Source: DASSUW01 sp035706585
GTDB lineage: Bacteria > Actinomycetota > Thermoleophilia > Solirubrobacterales > Solirubrobacteraceae
NCBI GenBank assembly: GCA_035706585.1
Contig: DASSUW010000008.1
Span: forward strand, 1-24,991
Direction: 5' to 3'
DNA: 24,991 nucleotides
Of the stretch, positions 6,393 through 14,055 are shown one piece after another. The position numbers were made by a program, and so were the translations under genes. Under the pieces are notes generated by a model. That model was not told where the DNA came from and ran no database searches. It worked only from the letters and a program-made list of their open reading frames with translations. The stretch's first letter is position 1; each line of letters begins with the position of its first letter.

Positions 6393-7729
6393 GGCTGCAG
6401 GCGGGGCTGCTGGCGGCGCGGGCGACCGGCACCGCGCTGCGGCTTGCCGGCCGCGGCGGCACGTCGCTGCCCGGCAAGGTGCTCATGCGCGCCGAGCCGC
6501 ACGCCATCGCGCGGCTCGGCGCCCGGCTGCCGCAGGGCAGCGTGGTCGTGTCGGCGACGAACGGCAAGACGACGACCGCGGCGATGATCGCCACGATCCT
6601 CGACCGCGCCGGCACGCGGCTCGTCCACAACCGGGCGGGCGCGAACATGGCCGGCGGCGTCGCCGCGGCGCTGGCGACCGGCCGCGGCGACATGGGCCTG
6701 TTCGAGGTCGACGAGTTCTGGCTCGGGCCGGTCACGAGCGAGCTCGAGCCGCGCGCCGTGCTGCTCGGCAACCTGTTCCGCGACCAGCTCGACCGCTACG
6801 GCGAGCTGGAGATCATCGCCGACCGGTGGGCGGCGATCGTCGCCGGCCTGCCGGCCGGCACCGGGCTCGTGCTCAACGCCGACGATCCGCTCGTCGCCGA
6901 CCTCGGGCGCACGCGCGAGCCGCTCTACTACGGCGTCCAGGACGACGCGCTGGCGCTGCCCGAGCTCCAGCACGCGTCCGACTCCAAGCACTGCCGCCGC
7001 TGCGGCCACGCCTACGTCTACGCGGCCGCCTATCTCGCCCACCTGGGCCGCTACGAGTGCCCCAACTGCGGCGCGCGCCGCCCCGAACCGGCCGTCTCGG
7101 CGTCGGACGTGCAGCTGCGGGGCATCCGCGCCGCGATCTTCTCGCTCACCACACCCGCCGGCACCCGCCGGATCGAGCTCCCGCTCCCGGGCCTGTACAA
7201 CGTCTACAACGCGCTCGGCGCCGCGGCGCTGTGCCTGCAGCTCGGCGTGTCGCTCGACGATGTGGCCGCCGGGCTGGCCGCGGTCGAGCCGGCGTTCGGG
7301 CGCGCCGAGATGATCGAGCTCGACGGCCGCCCGACGTCGATCCTGCTCGTCAAGAACCCGGCCGGCGCCAACGAGGTCCTGCGCACGCTCGCGCTCGAGG
7401 CGACCGAGCTCGACCTGTTCGGTGTCCTCAACGACCGCACGGCCGACGGCCGCGACGTCTCCTGGGTGTGGGACGCCGACTGGGAGATCATCGCGCCGCA
7501 CGTCCGGCGGCTCACGTGCTCGGGGACGCGCGCGGCCGAGCTCGCCCTGCGGCTCAAGTACGCGGGCGTCGACCCGGCCCGGCTCGCCGTCGTCGACGAT
7601 CTCGAGCAGGGGCTCGACCGCGCGCTGGCCGACGGCAGCGGGCCGCTGTACGCGCTGCCGACCTATACGGCGCTGCTCGAGCTCAAGGAGCTGCTCGCCC
7701 GCCGCGGCCACGCGGAGTACTGGCGGTGA
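6389..7729 (+). CDS. murT: Lipid II isoglutaminyl synthase subunit MurT
   Basis: 446 residues from the GTG at 6389, whose GTGA overlaps the lipid-kinase stop; the first residues RLQAGLLAARATGTALRLAGRGGTSLPG look like other MurT N-termini. This Mur-ligase-like subunit activates the D-Glu carboxylate of lipid II with ATP, and GatD supplies ammonia, giving D-isoglutamine. Seen: P-loop SATNGKTTT (55-63), FEVDEFWL, GNLFRDQLDRYGEL, VLNADDP, a four-cysteine zinc ribbon CRRC...CPNC (C202, C205, C224, C227) inserted in the central domain, which marks MurT against MurC-F, then LPGLYNVYNALGAAA and the C-terminal domain with VKNPAGANEVLR and LNDRTADGRDVSWVWDADWE, where the Asp used with GatD's catalytic site is expected. 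The stop overlaps the methyltransferase start by 4 nt. Confidence 0.95.
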   Translation: MRLQAGLLAARATGTALRLAGRGGTSLPGKVLMRAEPHAIARLGARLPQGSVVVSATNGKTTTAAMIATILDRAGTRLVHNRAGANMAGGVAAALATGRGDMGLFEVDEFWLGPVTSELEPRAVLLGNLFRDQLDRYGELEIIADRWAAIVAGLPAGTGLVLNADDPLVADLGRTREPLYYGVQDDALALPELQHASDSKHCRRCGHAYVYAAAYLAHLGRYECPNCGARRPEPAVSASDVQLRGIRAAIFSLTTPAGTRRIELPLPGLYNVYNALGAAALCLQLGVSLDDVAAGLAAVEPAFGRAEMIELDGRPTSILLVKNPAGANEVLRTLALEATELDLFGVLNDRTADGRDVSWVWDADWEIIAPHVRRLTCSGTRAAELALRLKYAGVDPARLAVVDDLEQGLDRALADGSGPLYALPTYTALLELKELLARRGHAEYWR

Positions 7730-8415
7730 ACGTCGTCGTCTGGCACGACCTCGAATGCGGCGCCTACACGGCGGATCTGCCGCTGTGGGACGAGCTGGCC
7801 GCCGGCGGGACGGTGCTCGACGTCGGCGCCGGCACCGGCCGTGTGGCGCTGCGGCTGGCCCGCACCGGCTGCACGGTCACCGCGCTCGACCGCGACCCGG
7901 CGCTGCTCGCCGTGCTCGCCGACCGCGCCCAGACGGCCGGCGTGCGCGTGCGGACGATCGTCGCCGACGCGGCCGACTTCGACGCCGGCGCCGGCTTCGA
8001 CCTCGTCGCCGTGCCGATGCAGACGATCCAGCTGCTGCCGGAGCGAGCAGGCTTCTTCCGCAGCGCGCGCCGCGCGGTCGGCCGCGGCGGCCTCGTCGCG
8101 CTGGCGATCGCGGCCGATCTCGAGCCGTTCGAGGGCTCCGAGCTGCCGCCCCCCGACGTCGCCGAGAGCGGCGGGACCCGGTTCGTCTCCCAGCCGACGG
8201 CGGTGCGCGCCGTACCCGGCGGCACGCGCATCGAGCGGCTGCGGCACGTCATTCCTCCCGGGACGACCGAGCACGACGTGATCGTGCTGGCCACGGTCAC
8301 CGCCGACCAGCTCGCCGCCGAAGGGGCCGCCGTCGGGCTCGAGCCCGTCGGGACGCGCCACATCGCGCCGACGCGCGACCACGTCGGCTCCGAGGTGGTG
8401 GTGCTGCGTGGCTGA
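7726..8415 (+). CDS. Class I SAM-dependent methyltransferase, inserted between murT and gatD
   Basis: 229 residues from the GTG at 7726. The Rossmann-fold SAM site is plain: GGTVLDVGAGTGRVALRLARTGCTVTALDRDP, with GAGTG at 34-38 and the acidic D55 and D57 after strand 2 for ribose binding. Then TIVADAADFDAGAGFDLVAVPMQTIQLLP (motif II/III region) and a later RRAVGRGGLVALAIAADLEPF. The N-terminal VWHDLECGAYTADLPLWDELA resembles small-molecule methyltransferases that use Y and D near the SAM pocket. The substrate is unknown. The start overlaps the murT stop (GTGA) and the end overlaps the gatD start by 8 nt, so it is made from the same message as both halves of the lipid II amidation enzyme. A role on a cell-wall precursor or lipid is inference from position. 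Confidence 0.9.
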   Translation: MNVVVWHDLECGAYTADLPLWDELAAGGTVLDVGAGTGRVALRLARTGCTVTALDRDPALLAVLADRAQTAGVRVRTIVADAADFDAGAGFDLVAVPMQTIQLLPERAGFFRSARRAVGRGGLVALAIAADLEPFEGSELPPPDVAESGGTRFVSQPTAVRAVPGGTRIERLRHVIPPGTTEHDVIVLATVTADQLAAEGAAVGLEPVGTRHIAPTRDHVGSEVVVLRG

Positions 8416-9142
8416 GCGCACGCTGCGCGTCTGCGCGCTGTACCCCGACCTGCTGAACATCTACGCCGACCGCGGCAACCTGCTGCTGCTCGAGCGCCGC
8501 TGCGCGTGGCGCGGGATCGGGTTCGAGCTCGCCGGCGCCGGCCTCGGCGACCCGCTCGACCCCGACGCCCACGACCTGCTCTACATCGGCGGCGGCCAGG
8601 ATCGCGACCAGGCGCTGTGCGCGCGCGACATGGTCGCGACCAAGCGCGAAGCGCTCCACGCGGCGGCCGCGCGCGGCGCCGTCGTGTTCGCGGTCTGCGG
8701 TGGCTACCAGCTGCTCGGCCACGGCTACCAGATGGGCGATGAGCACCTGCCCGGCGTCGGCCTCGTCGACCTCGAGACGGTGCGGGAGGACGGCCCGCGG
8801 CTGATCGGCAACGTCGCGATCGAGCTCGAGGACGGCACGACGCTCGCGGGCTTCGAGAACCACGGCGGGCGGACGCATCTCGGACCGGGCGCGTCGCCGC
8901 TCGGCCGCGTGCTGCGCGGGCACGGCAACGACGGGCGGTCCGGCTACGAGGGCGTCCGCGGCGGACCCCACGGCACCGTCGTGGGCACCTATCTCCACGG
9001 TCCGCTGCTTCCCAAGAACGCCCATTTCGCCGACTGGCTGATCGCGACCGCGCTCGGCCTTGCCGCGCGCGATCTCGCGCCGCTGGACGACGCGCTCGAG
9101 GACGCCGCGCACGCCGCCGCGCGGCGCGCCGCCGGGGTCTAG
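8408..9142 (+). CDS. gatD: Lipid II isoglutaminyl synthase glutamine amidotransferase subunit GatD
   Basis: 244 residues from the GTG at 8408, overlapping the methyltransferase stop by 8 nt. It is a class I (triad) glutaminase that hydrolyses glutamine and passes ammonia to MurT. Seen: LRVCALYPDLLNIYADRGNLLLLERR at the start, LLYIGGGQDRDQ (58-68), nucleophile C97 in FAVCGGYQLLGHGY, GFENHGGRTHLG (148-159), and catalytic H197 in GTYLHGPLLPKNAHFADWL. The IYADRGN and GGGQDRDQ segments separate GatD from CobB/CobQ relatives. No acid follows the His in the usual E position, in keeping with the Cys-His dyad reported for GatD. A 50-nt gap with a possible promoter separates it from the ABC transporter. 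Confidence 0.95.
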   Translation: MAERTLRVCALYPDLLNIYADRGNLLLLERRCAWRGIGFELAGAGLGDPLDPDAHDLLYIGGGQDRDQALCARDMVATKREALHAAAARGAVVFAVCGGYQLLGHGYQMGDEHLPGVGLVDLETVREDGPRLIGNVAIELEDGTTLAGFENHGGRTHLGPGASPLGRVLRGHGNDGRSGYEGVRGGPHGTVVGTYLHGPLLPKNAHFADWLIATALGLAARDLAPLDDALEDAAHAAARRAAGV

Positions 9143-9156
9143 CGAAAGGCGTCGAG

Positions 9157-9162
9157 TACCCT
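9157..9162 (+). promoter_or_regulatory. Possible -10 element (TACCCT) for the ABC transporter genes
   Basis: TACCCT lies between gatD and the transporter ATPase. A transcript from it would start near 9169, which is after the GTG at 9165 and about 25 nt before the TTG at 9195, where GGGGGCC (9182-9188) can serve as a ribosome binding site. This favours the TTG start. No -35 box is obvious, so readthrough from the murT-gatD operon is also possible. Confidence 0.35.
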
Positions 9163-9194
9163 TCGTGGTCGCCCTTTCCCCGGGGGCCACCTCT

Positions 9195-10198
<1,004 letters not shown>

Positions 10199-10202
<4 letters not shown>

Positions 10203-10903
10203 GCGTGCTGCTCGCCCAGCTCGAGATCCACGACCGGTCGGCGGACGACAGCTGCGTGGCCGCGAACGGGATCTGCCCCGGCTGGATCGCCGACAACTTC
10301 GACCGCTACCTGTCGCCGCTGTGGCAGCACGTGTTCCTCACGGTCGTCTCGGTGGCGATCGGATTCGCGATCGCGTTCGCGCTCGCGCTGATCGCCCACC
10401 GCCGGCGCTGGCTGGTCGGGCCGATCGTGCAGGTCACGGGCGTGCTCTACACGCTGCCGAGCGTCGCCGTGTTCTTCCTGCTGCTGCCGATCACGGGCCG
10501 CGGCGACGTCACCGCGATCATCGCGCTGGTCGCGTACTCGCTGCTGATCCTGTTCCGCAACTTCATCGCCGGCTTCGAGAACGTGCCGTTCGAGACGCGC
10601 GACGCCGGCCGCGGGATGGGGCTCACCGACCGCCAGCTGCTGTGGCGGGTCGAGCTCCCGCTCGCGCTGCCGGAGATCATGGCCGGGCTGCGGATCGCGC
10701 TCACGACGACGGTCGGGCTCGCGTCGCTGGCGTTCCTGGCCGGTGCCGGCGGCCTCGGCGAGGCGCTGTTCGACCAGATCAACTTCCGCTCGAACGTCCT
10801 GGTGGCGGGCGGGCTGGCGCTGCTGCTGGCCGTCGTGCTCGACCTGCTCGTGCTCGGGATCCAGAAGGCGATCACGCCGTGGACGCGGGCGGTGAGCGCA
10901 TGA
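10199..10903 (+). CDS. Osmoprotectant ABC transporter permease (OpuCB-like)
   Basis: 234 residues. A short N-terminal stretch with DSCVAANGICPGWIADNFDRYLSPLWQH precedes five to six membrane helices, starting VFLTVVSVAIGFAIAFALALIA. The cytoplasmic coupling loop ETRDAGRGMGLTDRQLLWRVELPLALPEIMAGL is the EAA-type motif that docks on the ATPase. TLPSVAVFFLLLPITG and AGAGGLGEALFDQI are typical of the OpuCB/OpuCD and YehW/YehY permeases. The NGICPGWI element is common in this subfamily. It overlaps the ATPase gene by 4 nt and the second permease by 4 nt (ATGA). GTG at 10199 is used; GTG at 10205 is an equally possible start. Confidence 0.92.
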
Positions 10904-11649
10904 GCACGCTGGCGTTCCTCGGCGACTTCGGCGACGCGTTCGACTACATCTTCCATGCGCGCGAGTCCCAGGCGGGCGGCGCCAAGGTCGGCGGCGCGGA
11001 GCTGCTGCCGCTGATCTGGACCCACCTCAAGCTCACGCTGATCGCGATGGCGATCGCGATCGCGGTCGCGCTGCCGGTCGGGCTCGCGCTCGGCCACAGC
11101 GGGCGCGGCGCGTTCGCGACGATCTCGGTGTCCAACACCGGCCGCGCGGTCCCGAGCGTGGCGCTGATCGCGTTCTTCATCGCGTTCTTCCCGCAGACGC
11201 CGGAGTTCTGGAACGTCACGCTCGCGCTTGCGCTGCTCGCGATCCCGCCGATCCTCACGAACGCCTACGTGGGCGTGCAGCAGGTCAGCGGGGACGCCGT
11301 CGACGCCGCCCGCGGGATGGGCATGTCCGGCATCCAGGTCGTGCGCCGCGTGGAGCTGCCGCTCGCGCTGCCGCTGATCTTCGGCGGAATCCGGACCTCG
11401 ACCGTCAACGTCATCGCCACCGCGACGATCGCGCCGCTCGTCGGCGTGCTCACGCTCGGCGACCCCATCATCTCCGGCACCGTCCACGGGCGCGCCGGCC
11501 AGATCGGCGCGTCGATCGTGGTCGCCGTCATGGCCATCGCCGCCGAGCTGCTGCTCGCCGCCGCCCAGCGCGCGATCACCCCGACCGGACTGAAGCTCGA
11601 ACGAGACCCGACCCGATCCCTCACGAGGAGGATCCAGACGGCCCCATGA
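10900..11649 (+). CDS. Osmoprotectant ABC transporter permease (OpuCD-like)
   Basis: 249 residues from the ATG at 10900, which overlaps the stop of the first permease. After about 40 polar residues (MSTLAFLGDFGDAFDYIFHARES...), membrane helices begin at LLPLIWTHLKLTLIAMAIAIAVALPVGLALG. Family marks are NTGRAVPSVALIAFF, IPPILTNAYVGVQQVSGDAVDAARGMGMSGIQVVRRVELPLALPLIFGGIR (EAA coupling loop) and TIAPLVGVLTLGDPIISG. It should pair with the first permease as a heterodimer. The end is hydrophilic (KLERDPTRSLTRRIQTAP), and its last 4 nt overlap the binding-protein start. Within its last codons is a strong AGGAGG for the next gene. Confidence 0.92.
   Translation: MSTLAFLGDFGDAFDYIFHARESQAGGAKVGGAELLPLIWTHLKLTLIAMAIAIAVALPVGLALGHSGRGAFATISVSNTGRAVPSVALIAFFIAFFPQTPEFWNVTLALALLAIPPILTNAYVGVQQVSGDAVDAARGMGMSGIQVVRRVELPLALPLIFGGIRTSTVNVIATATIAPLVGVLTLGDPIISGTVHGRAGQIGASIVVAVMAIAAELLLAAAQRAITPTGLKLERDPTRSLTRRIQTAP
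11626..11631 (+). promoter_or_regulatory. Shine-Dalgarno sequence (AGGAGG) for the binding-protein gene
   Basis: AGGAGG lies 14 nt before the ATG at 11646 and inside the end of the second permease gene. It is the clearest ribosome binding site in the window, where most genes are coupled by overlaps or appear leaderless. Extra translation of the binding protein relative to the membrane subunits would fit the usual excess of such proteins. Confidence 0.6.
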
Positions 11650-12620
11650 AGCGATCACTCATCCTGATACTCGCCGTGCTGTGCCTGTTCGTCGTCGCCT
11701 GCGGCGACGACGACGACGCCGCCAGCACCGCGACCCCCGCGCCCCAGAGCGACTCCGGCGGCGGGAAGATCACCGAGAACCCCGACAACGCCAACGTCCA
11801 GCTGACCATCGGGTCCAAGAACTTCACCGAGCAGAAGGTGCTCGGCGAGATCTACGCCCAGGGCCTCGAGGCCGCCGGCTACTCGGTGAGCAAGGACCTC
11901 AATCTCGGCGACGAGAAGACCGCGCTGGCCGCCCTGAAGTCGGATCAGATCTCCGCCTACCCGGAGTACACCGGCACCGCGCTGCTGTCGTTCTTCGGCA
12001 AGCAGGCCGACGAGCTGCCCAAGGACCCGCAGGCCGCCTACGAGGAGGCCAAGCAGGGCTTCGAGAGCGAGGGCCTGACCGCGTTCCCGCCGACGCCGTT
12101 CACGTCGTCCAACGAGGTCGCCGTGACGGCCGAGACGGCCGACAAGCTCGGCCTGAAGACGATCTCCGACCTCGAGGGCAAGGCGCAGGACCTGACGCTG
12201 TACGGCTCGCCGGAGTGTCGCCAGCGGCTCGACTGCCTGCTCGGCCTGCAGCAGGTCTACGGCCTGAAGTTCAAGAAGTTCGTGCCGGTCGACGTCGCGC
12301 GCCGCCACGAGGTGCTGACCTCAGGCCGCGCCGACGTCTCGATCGTCTTCACCACCGATCCGCAGATCCAGCGCGAGAAGGAGGTCCTGCTCGAGGACGA
12401 CAAGGGCATGTTCCCGCCCTACAACTCGACGCTGGTGATGAAGCAGGAGACCGCCGACAAGGCGGGGCCCGACCTGGCGAAGACCATCGACCTGATCCAG
12501 GAGGAGCTCACCGACGAGAACATGCAGGAGCTCAACGCCCGCGTGGACCTCGACAAGAAGGACCCGGCCGAGGTGGCGAAGGAGTACCTGACCGAGACCG
12601 GTCTGATCGCCGGCAGCTGA
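11646..12620 (+). CDS. Glycine betaine/osmoprotectant ABC transporter substrate-binding lipoprotein
   Basis: 324 residues. The signal MKRSLILILAVLCLFVVAC has lipobox VVAC with C19 lipidated, followed by a run of four Asp and a Thr/Pro/Ser linker to about 50. The OpuAC-type domain opens LTIGSKNFTEQKVLGEIYAQGLEAAGY, a hallmark of OpuCC/OsmF/YehZ proteins, and continues SAYPEYTGTALLSFFG, TPFTSSNEVAVT, LYGSPECRQRLDCLLGLQQVYGLKFKKF with a cysteine pair that may form a disulfide, and FTTDPQIQREKEVLLEDDKGMFPPYNSTLVM near the hinge. The ligand is probably glycine betaine, choline or a related quaternary amine; the exact one cannot be read. It ends 6 nt before the convergent repeat-protein gene. Confidence 0.94.
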   Translation: MKRSLILILAVLCLFVVACGDDDDAASTATPAPQSDSGGGKITENPDNANVQLTIGSKNFTEQKVLGEIYAQGLEAAGYSVSKDLNLGDEKTALAALKSDQISAYPEYTGTALLSFFGKQADELPKDPQAAYEEAKQGFESEGLTAFPPTPFTSSNEVAVTAETADKLGLKTISDLEGKAQDLTLYGSPECRQRLDCLLGLQQVYGLKFKKFVPVDVARRHEVLTSGRADVSIVFTTDPQIQREKEVLLEDDKGMFPPYNSTLVMKQETADKAGPDLAKTIDLIQEELTDENMQELNARVDLDKKDPAEVAKEYLTETGLIAGS

Positions 12621-12626
12621 GACGCT

Positions 12627-13430
12627 CTACGGGCGGCGCGGCCTCGACGCCTCGAGGGCCTCCTGGACCTTCGAGGCGTCGAGCCCCAGCCGCTTGGCGA
12701 GCTCGCCGGCGAGCTCCTCGCGCAGCTGGTCGTGGTCGCCGCGGACCTTCTGCAGGGCGTCCTGGAGCTGCTGCTCGGTGACGCCGAGCTCGTCGGCCAG
12801 GTTGCCGAGCCCGGGACGGCCGGGCGGGTGCGGCGGCCGCAGCTTGCCCATGATCGCGTGGAACGCGTCGCGCAGCTGCTCCTCGGTGACCCCGAGGTCG
12901 TCGGCGAGGTCGCCGGGGCCGCCCGGCTTGCCGCGGCGGTCGGCGAGCGCGGCGCGCACCTTGGCGGCGCTGATGCCCAGCTCCTGAGCCAGGGCGCGGG
13001 CGAACGCGCGCGGGGCGCGATGGCGGCGCATGTGCGGGCGGCCCGGCCTGGCCTTCTCGAGCGCGGCCGTGACCTTCGCCTTGTCGATGCCGAGCGCGGC
13101 GGCGAGCTCGTCGGCGAACTGGTCGCGCGCGTCGCTCCGGAGGTCCTCGAGCGCGGCGCGCAGCTTGTCCGCGGAGACGCCGAGGCGATCCGCGAGGCCG
13201 TCCAAGCCCGGCCCGATCCCGAATCCAGCCGGCCCGCCGCGGTGGAACCCGCGCGGCCCGTGCCCGAATGGCGCGCGGCCGGGCGCGGCGCCCGGTGCCG
13301 GCGTCGCGGTCGCGTTCGCGGCGGCGGCGGCGTTGCCGTCGTCGGCCTGCGTGCCGAGTGCGTAGGCGCCCGAAGCCAGCGCGACGGCGCCGGCCAGGGC
13401 GAGAGCGGCGGTCTGCTTTCCCCTGGTCAT
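12627..13430 (-). CDS. Exported protein with six 20-residue LGV-type helical repeats
   Basis: 267 residues, family not recognised. The N-terminus MTRGKQTAALALAGAVALASGAYALG is a signal peptide without a lipobox cysteine; the whole protein has no cysteine. A low-complexity linker rich in Ala, Pro, Gly and His (about 30-75) follows. Then six copies of a unit of the form LAxxLGVxxxxLxxALxxxR begin at residues 79, 109, 147, 175, 211 and 244, separated by charged or Gly/Pro/His/Arg-rich spacers of 8-18 residues. Each unit has the look of two short helices around an LG[VI][ST] turn, like a mini helix-turn-helix. It could bind cell-wall polymer, metal (His/Arg-rich spacers) or be structural; none is shown. 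CAGTCT lies 7 nt before the ATG at 13430. It converges on the binding-protein gene with a 6-nt gap. Confidence 0.85.
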   Translation of the reverse strand: MTRGKQTAALALAGAVALASGAYALGTQADDGNAAAAANATATPAPGAAPGRAPFGHGPRGFHRGGPAGFGIGPGLDGLADRLGVSADKLRAALEDLRSDARDQFADELAAALGIDKAKVTAALEKARPGRPHMRRHRAPRAFARALAQELGISAAKVRAALADRRGKPGGPGDLADDLGVTEEQLRDAFHAIMGKLRPPHPPGRPGLGNLADELGVTEQQLQDALQKVRGDHDQLREELAGELAKRLGLDASKVQEALEASRPRRP

Positions 13431-13437
13431 GCGTTCG

Positions 13438-13443
13438 AGACTG
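13438..13443 (-). promoter_or_regulatory. Weak -10 element (CAGTCT on minus) of the repeat-protein gene
   Basis: CAGTCT keeps the A2 and T6 of a -10 box and lies 7 nt from the ATG at 13430. Further upstream on the same strand are two CCTCTTCGG direct repeats and the palindrome TTCCTAGGAA (13473-13482), either of which could be a regulator site. Confidence 0.3.
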
Positions 13444-13452
13444 CCGCGCGAA

Positions 13453-13482
13453 CCGAAGAGGAGCCGAAGAGGTTCCTAGGAA
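13453..13482. promoter_or_regulatory. Direct repeat plus 10-bp palindrome between the divergent repeat-protein and dut genes
   Basis: The 103-bp gap at 13431-13533 holds CCGAAGAGG twice (13453-13461 and 13464-13472, 11 nt apart, one helical turn), followed at once by the perfect palindrome TTCCTAGGAA (13473-13482). The one-turn spacing and location between divergent promoters would suit an operator. No regulator can be named. Confidence 0.35.
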
Positions 13483-13521
13483 ACTGCGCCGTGACCGTGC
13501 GACTGCCGCCGGGCCGGTCAG

Positions 13522-13527
13522 TAGGTT
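13522..13527 (+). promoter_or_regulatory. -10 element (TAGGTT) of the dut gene, likely leaderless
   Basis: TAGGTT is followed by 6 nt and the ATG at 13534, so transcription would start at the start codon. No Shine-Dalgarno sequence is seen. Confidence 0.55.
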
Positions 13528-13533
13528 CGAGGC

Positions 13534-13989
13534 ATGGCATTGGACATCGCGGTCGACCAGTTCCACGTCCGGCTGCTGCACCCCGCCGCCGCGCCCCCGG
13601 CGCGCACCCGGCCGGGCGACGCGGCGTACGACCTGCGCTGCGTGGAGGGCTTCTCGCTGTGGCCGCGCGAGCGGGCGATGGTGCCGACCGGCGTGGCGAT
13701 CGCGCTGCCGCCGGGCGTCGGCGGGTTGGTGCTCCCGCGCTCGGGGCTGGCCGCGCAGCACGGCATCACGCTGGTCAACTCCCCCGCGCTGATCGACCCG
13801 AACTACCGCGGCGAGCTGCGGATCGTCCTCATCAACCACGGCGACGCGCGCTTCGAGGCGCGCGCCGGTGACCGCATCGCCCAGCTGCTGCTCGTGCCGT
13901 TCCTCTCGCCGGACGTGGCGCTCGTGGACGAGCTGCCGCCGTCGCCCGACGGCCGCGGCGAGAACGGCTTCGGCTCGTCAGGCCGCTGA
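13534..13989 (+). CDS. dut: dUTP diphosphatase (trimeric dUTPase)
   Basis: 151 residues, standard length. It hydrolyses dUTP to dUMP and pyrophosphate, keeping uracil out of DNA and feeding dTMP synthesis. All five motifs are visible: I GDAAYDLR with D33; II PRSGLA at 68-73; III ALIDPNYRGELR with the catalytic D88 and the base-stacking Y91; IV DRIAQLLLV at 113-121; V RGENGFGSSG at 141-150, the flexible C-terminal arm that closes on the substrate. The start is set by MALDIAVDQFHVRLLHP and the TAGGTT box 6 nt upstream. It stands alone between an exported repeat protein and a flavin oxidoreductase. Confidence 0.97.
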   Translation: MALDIAVDQFHVRLLHPAAAPPARTRPGDAAYDLRCVEGFSLWPRERAMVPTGVAIALPPGVGGLVLPRSGLAAQHGITLVNSPALIDPNYRGELRIVLINHGDARFEARAGDRIAQLLLVPFLSPDVALVDELPPSPDGRGENGFGSSGR

Positions 13990-14042
13990 GTCGCGCGCGG
14001 GGCGCGAGCGCTCGGTCAGCGCCGGGAGACCTGGCCGGCGCC

Positions 14043-14048
14043 TAATCT
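14043..14048 (+). promoter_or_regulatory. -10 element (TAATCT) of the first luciferase-like gene, likely leaderless
   Basis: TAATCT is followed by 7 nt and the ATG at 14056. It is close to the TATAAT consensus, and the rest of the short gap after dut is strongly G/C-rich. Confidence 0.6.
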
Positions 14049-14055
14049 GGAACGC

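Noticed and set aside
9165..9194. GTG at 9165 as the ABC ATPase start
   Set aside because: It is 2 nt after a -10-like TACCCT and would add ten residues not expected before the ATPase core. It is not excluded if the message comes only from readthrough.
11041..11075. GCGATCGC/GATCGCGATC runs as HIP1-like repeats or a regulatory site
   Set aside because: They code for an Ile/Ala membrane helix in the permease and are explained by codon bias; I saw no systematic enrichment.
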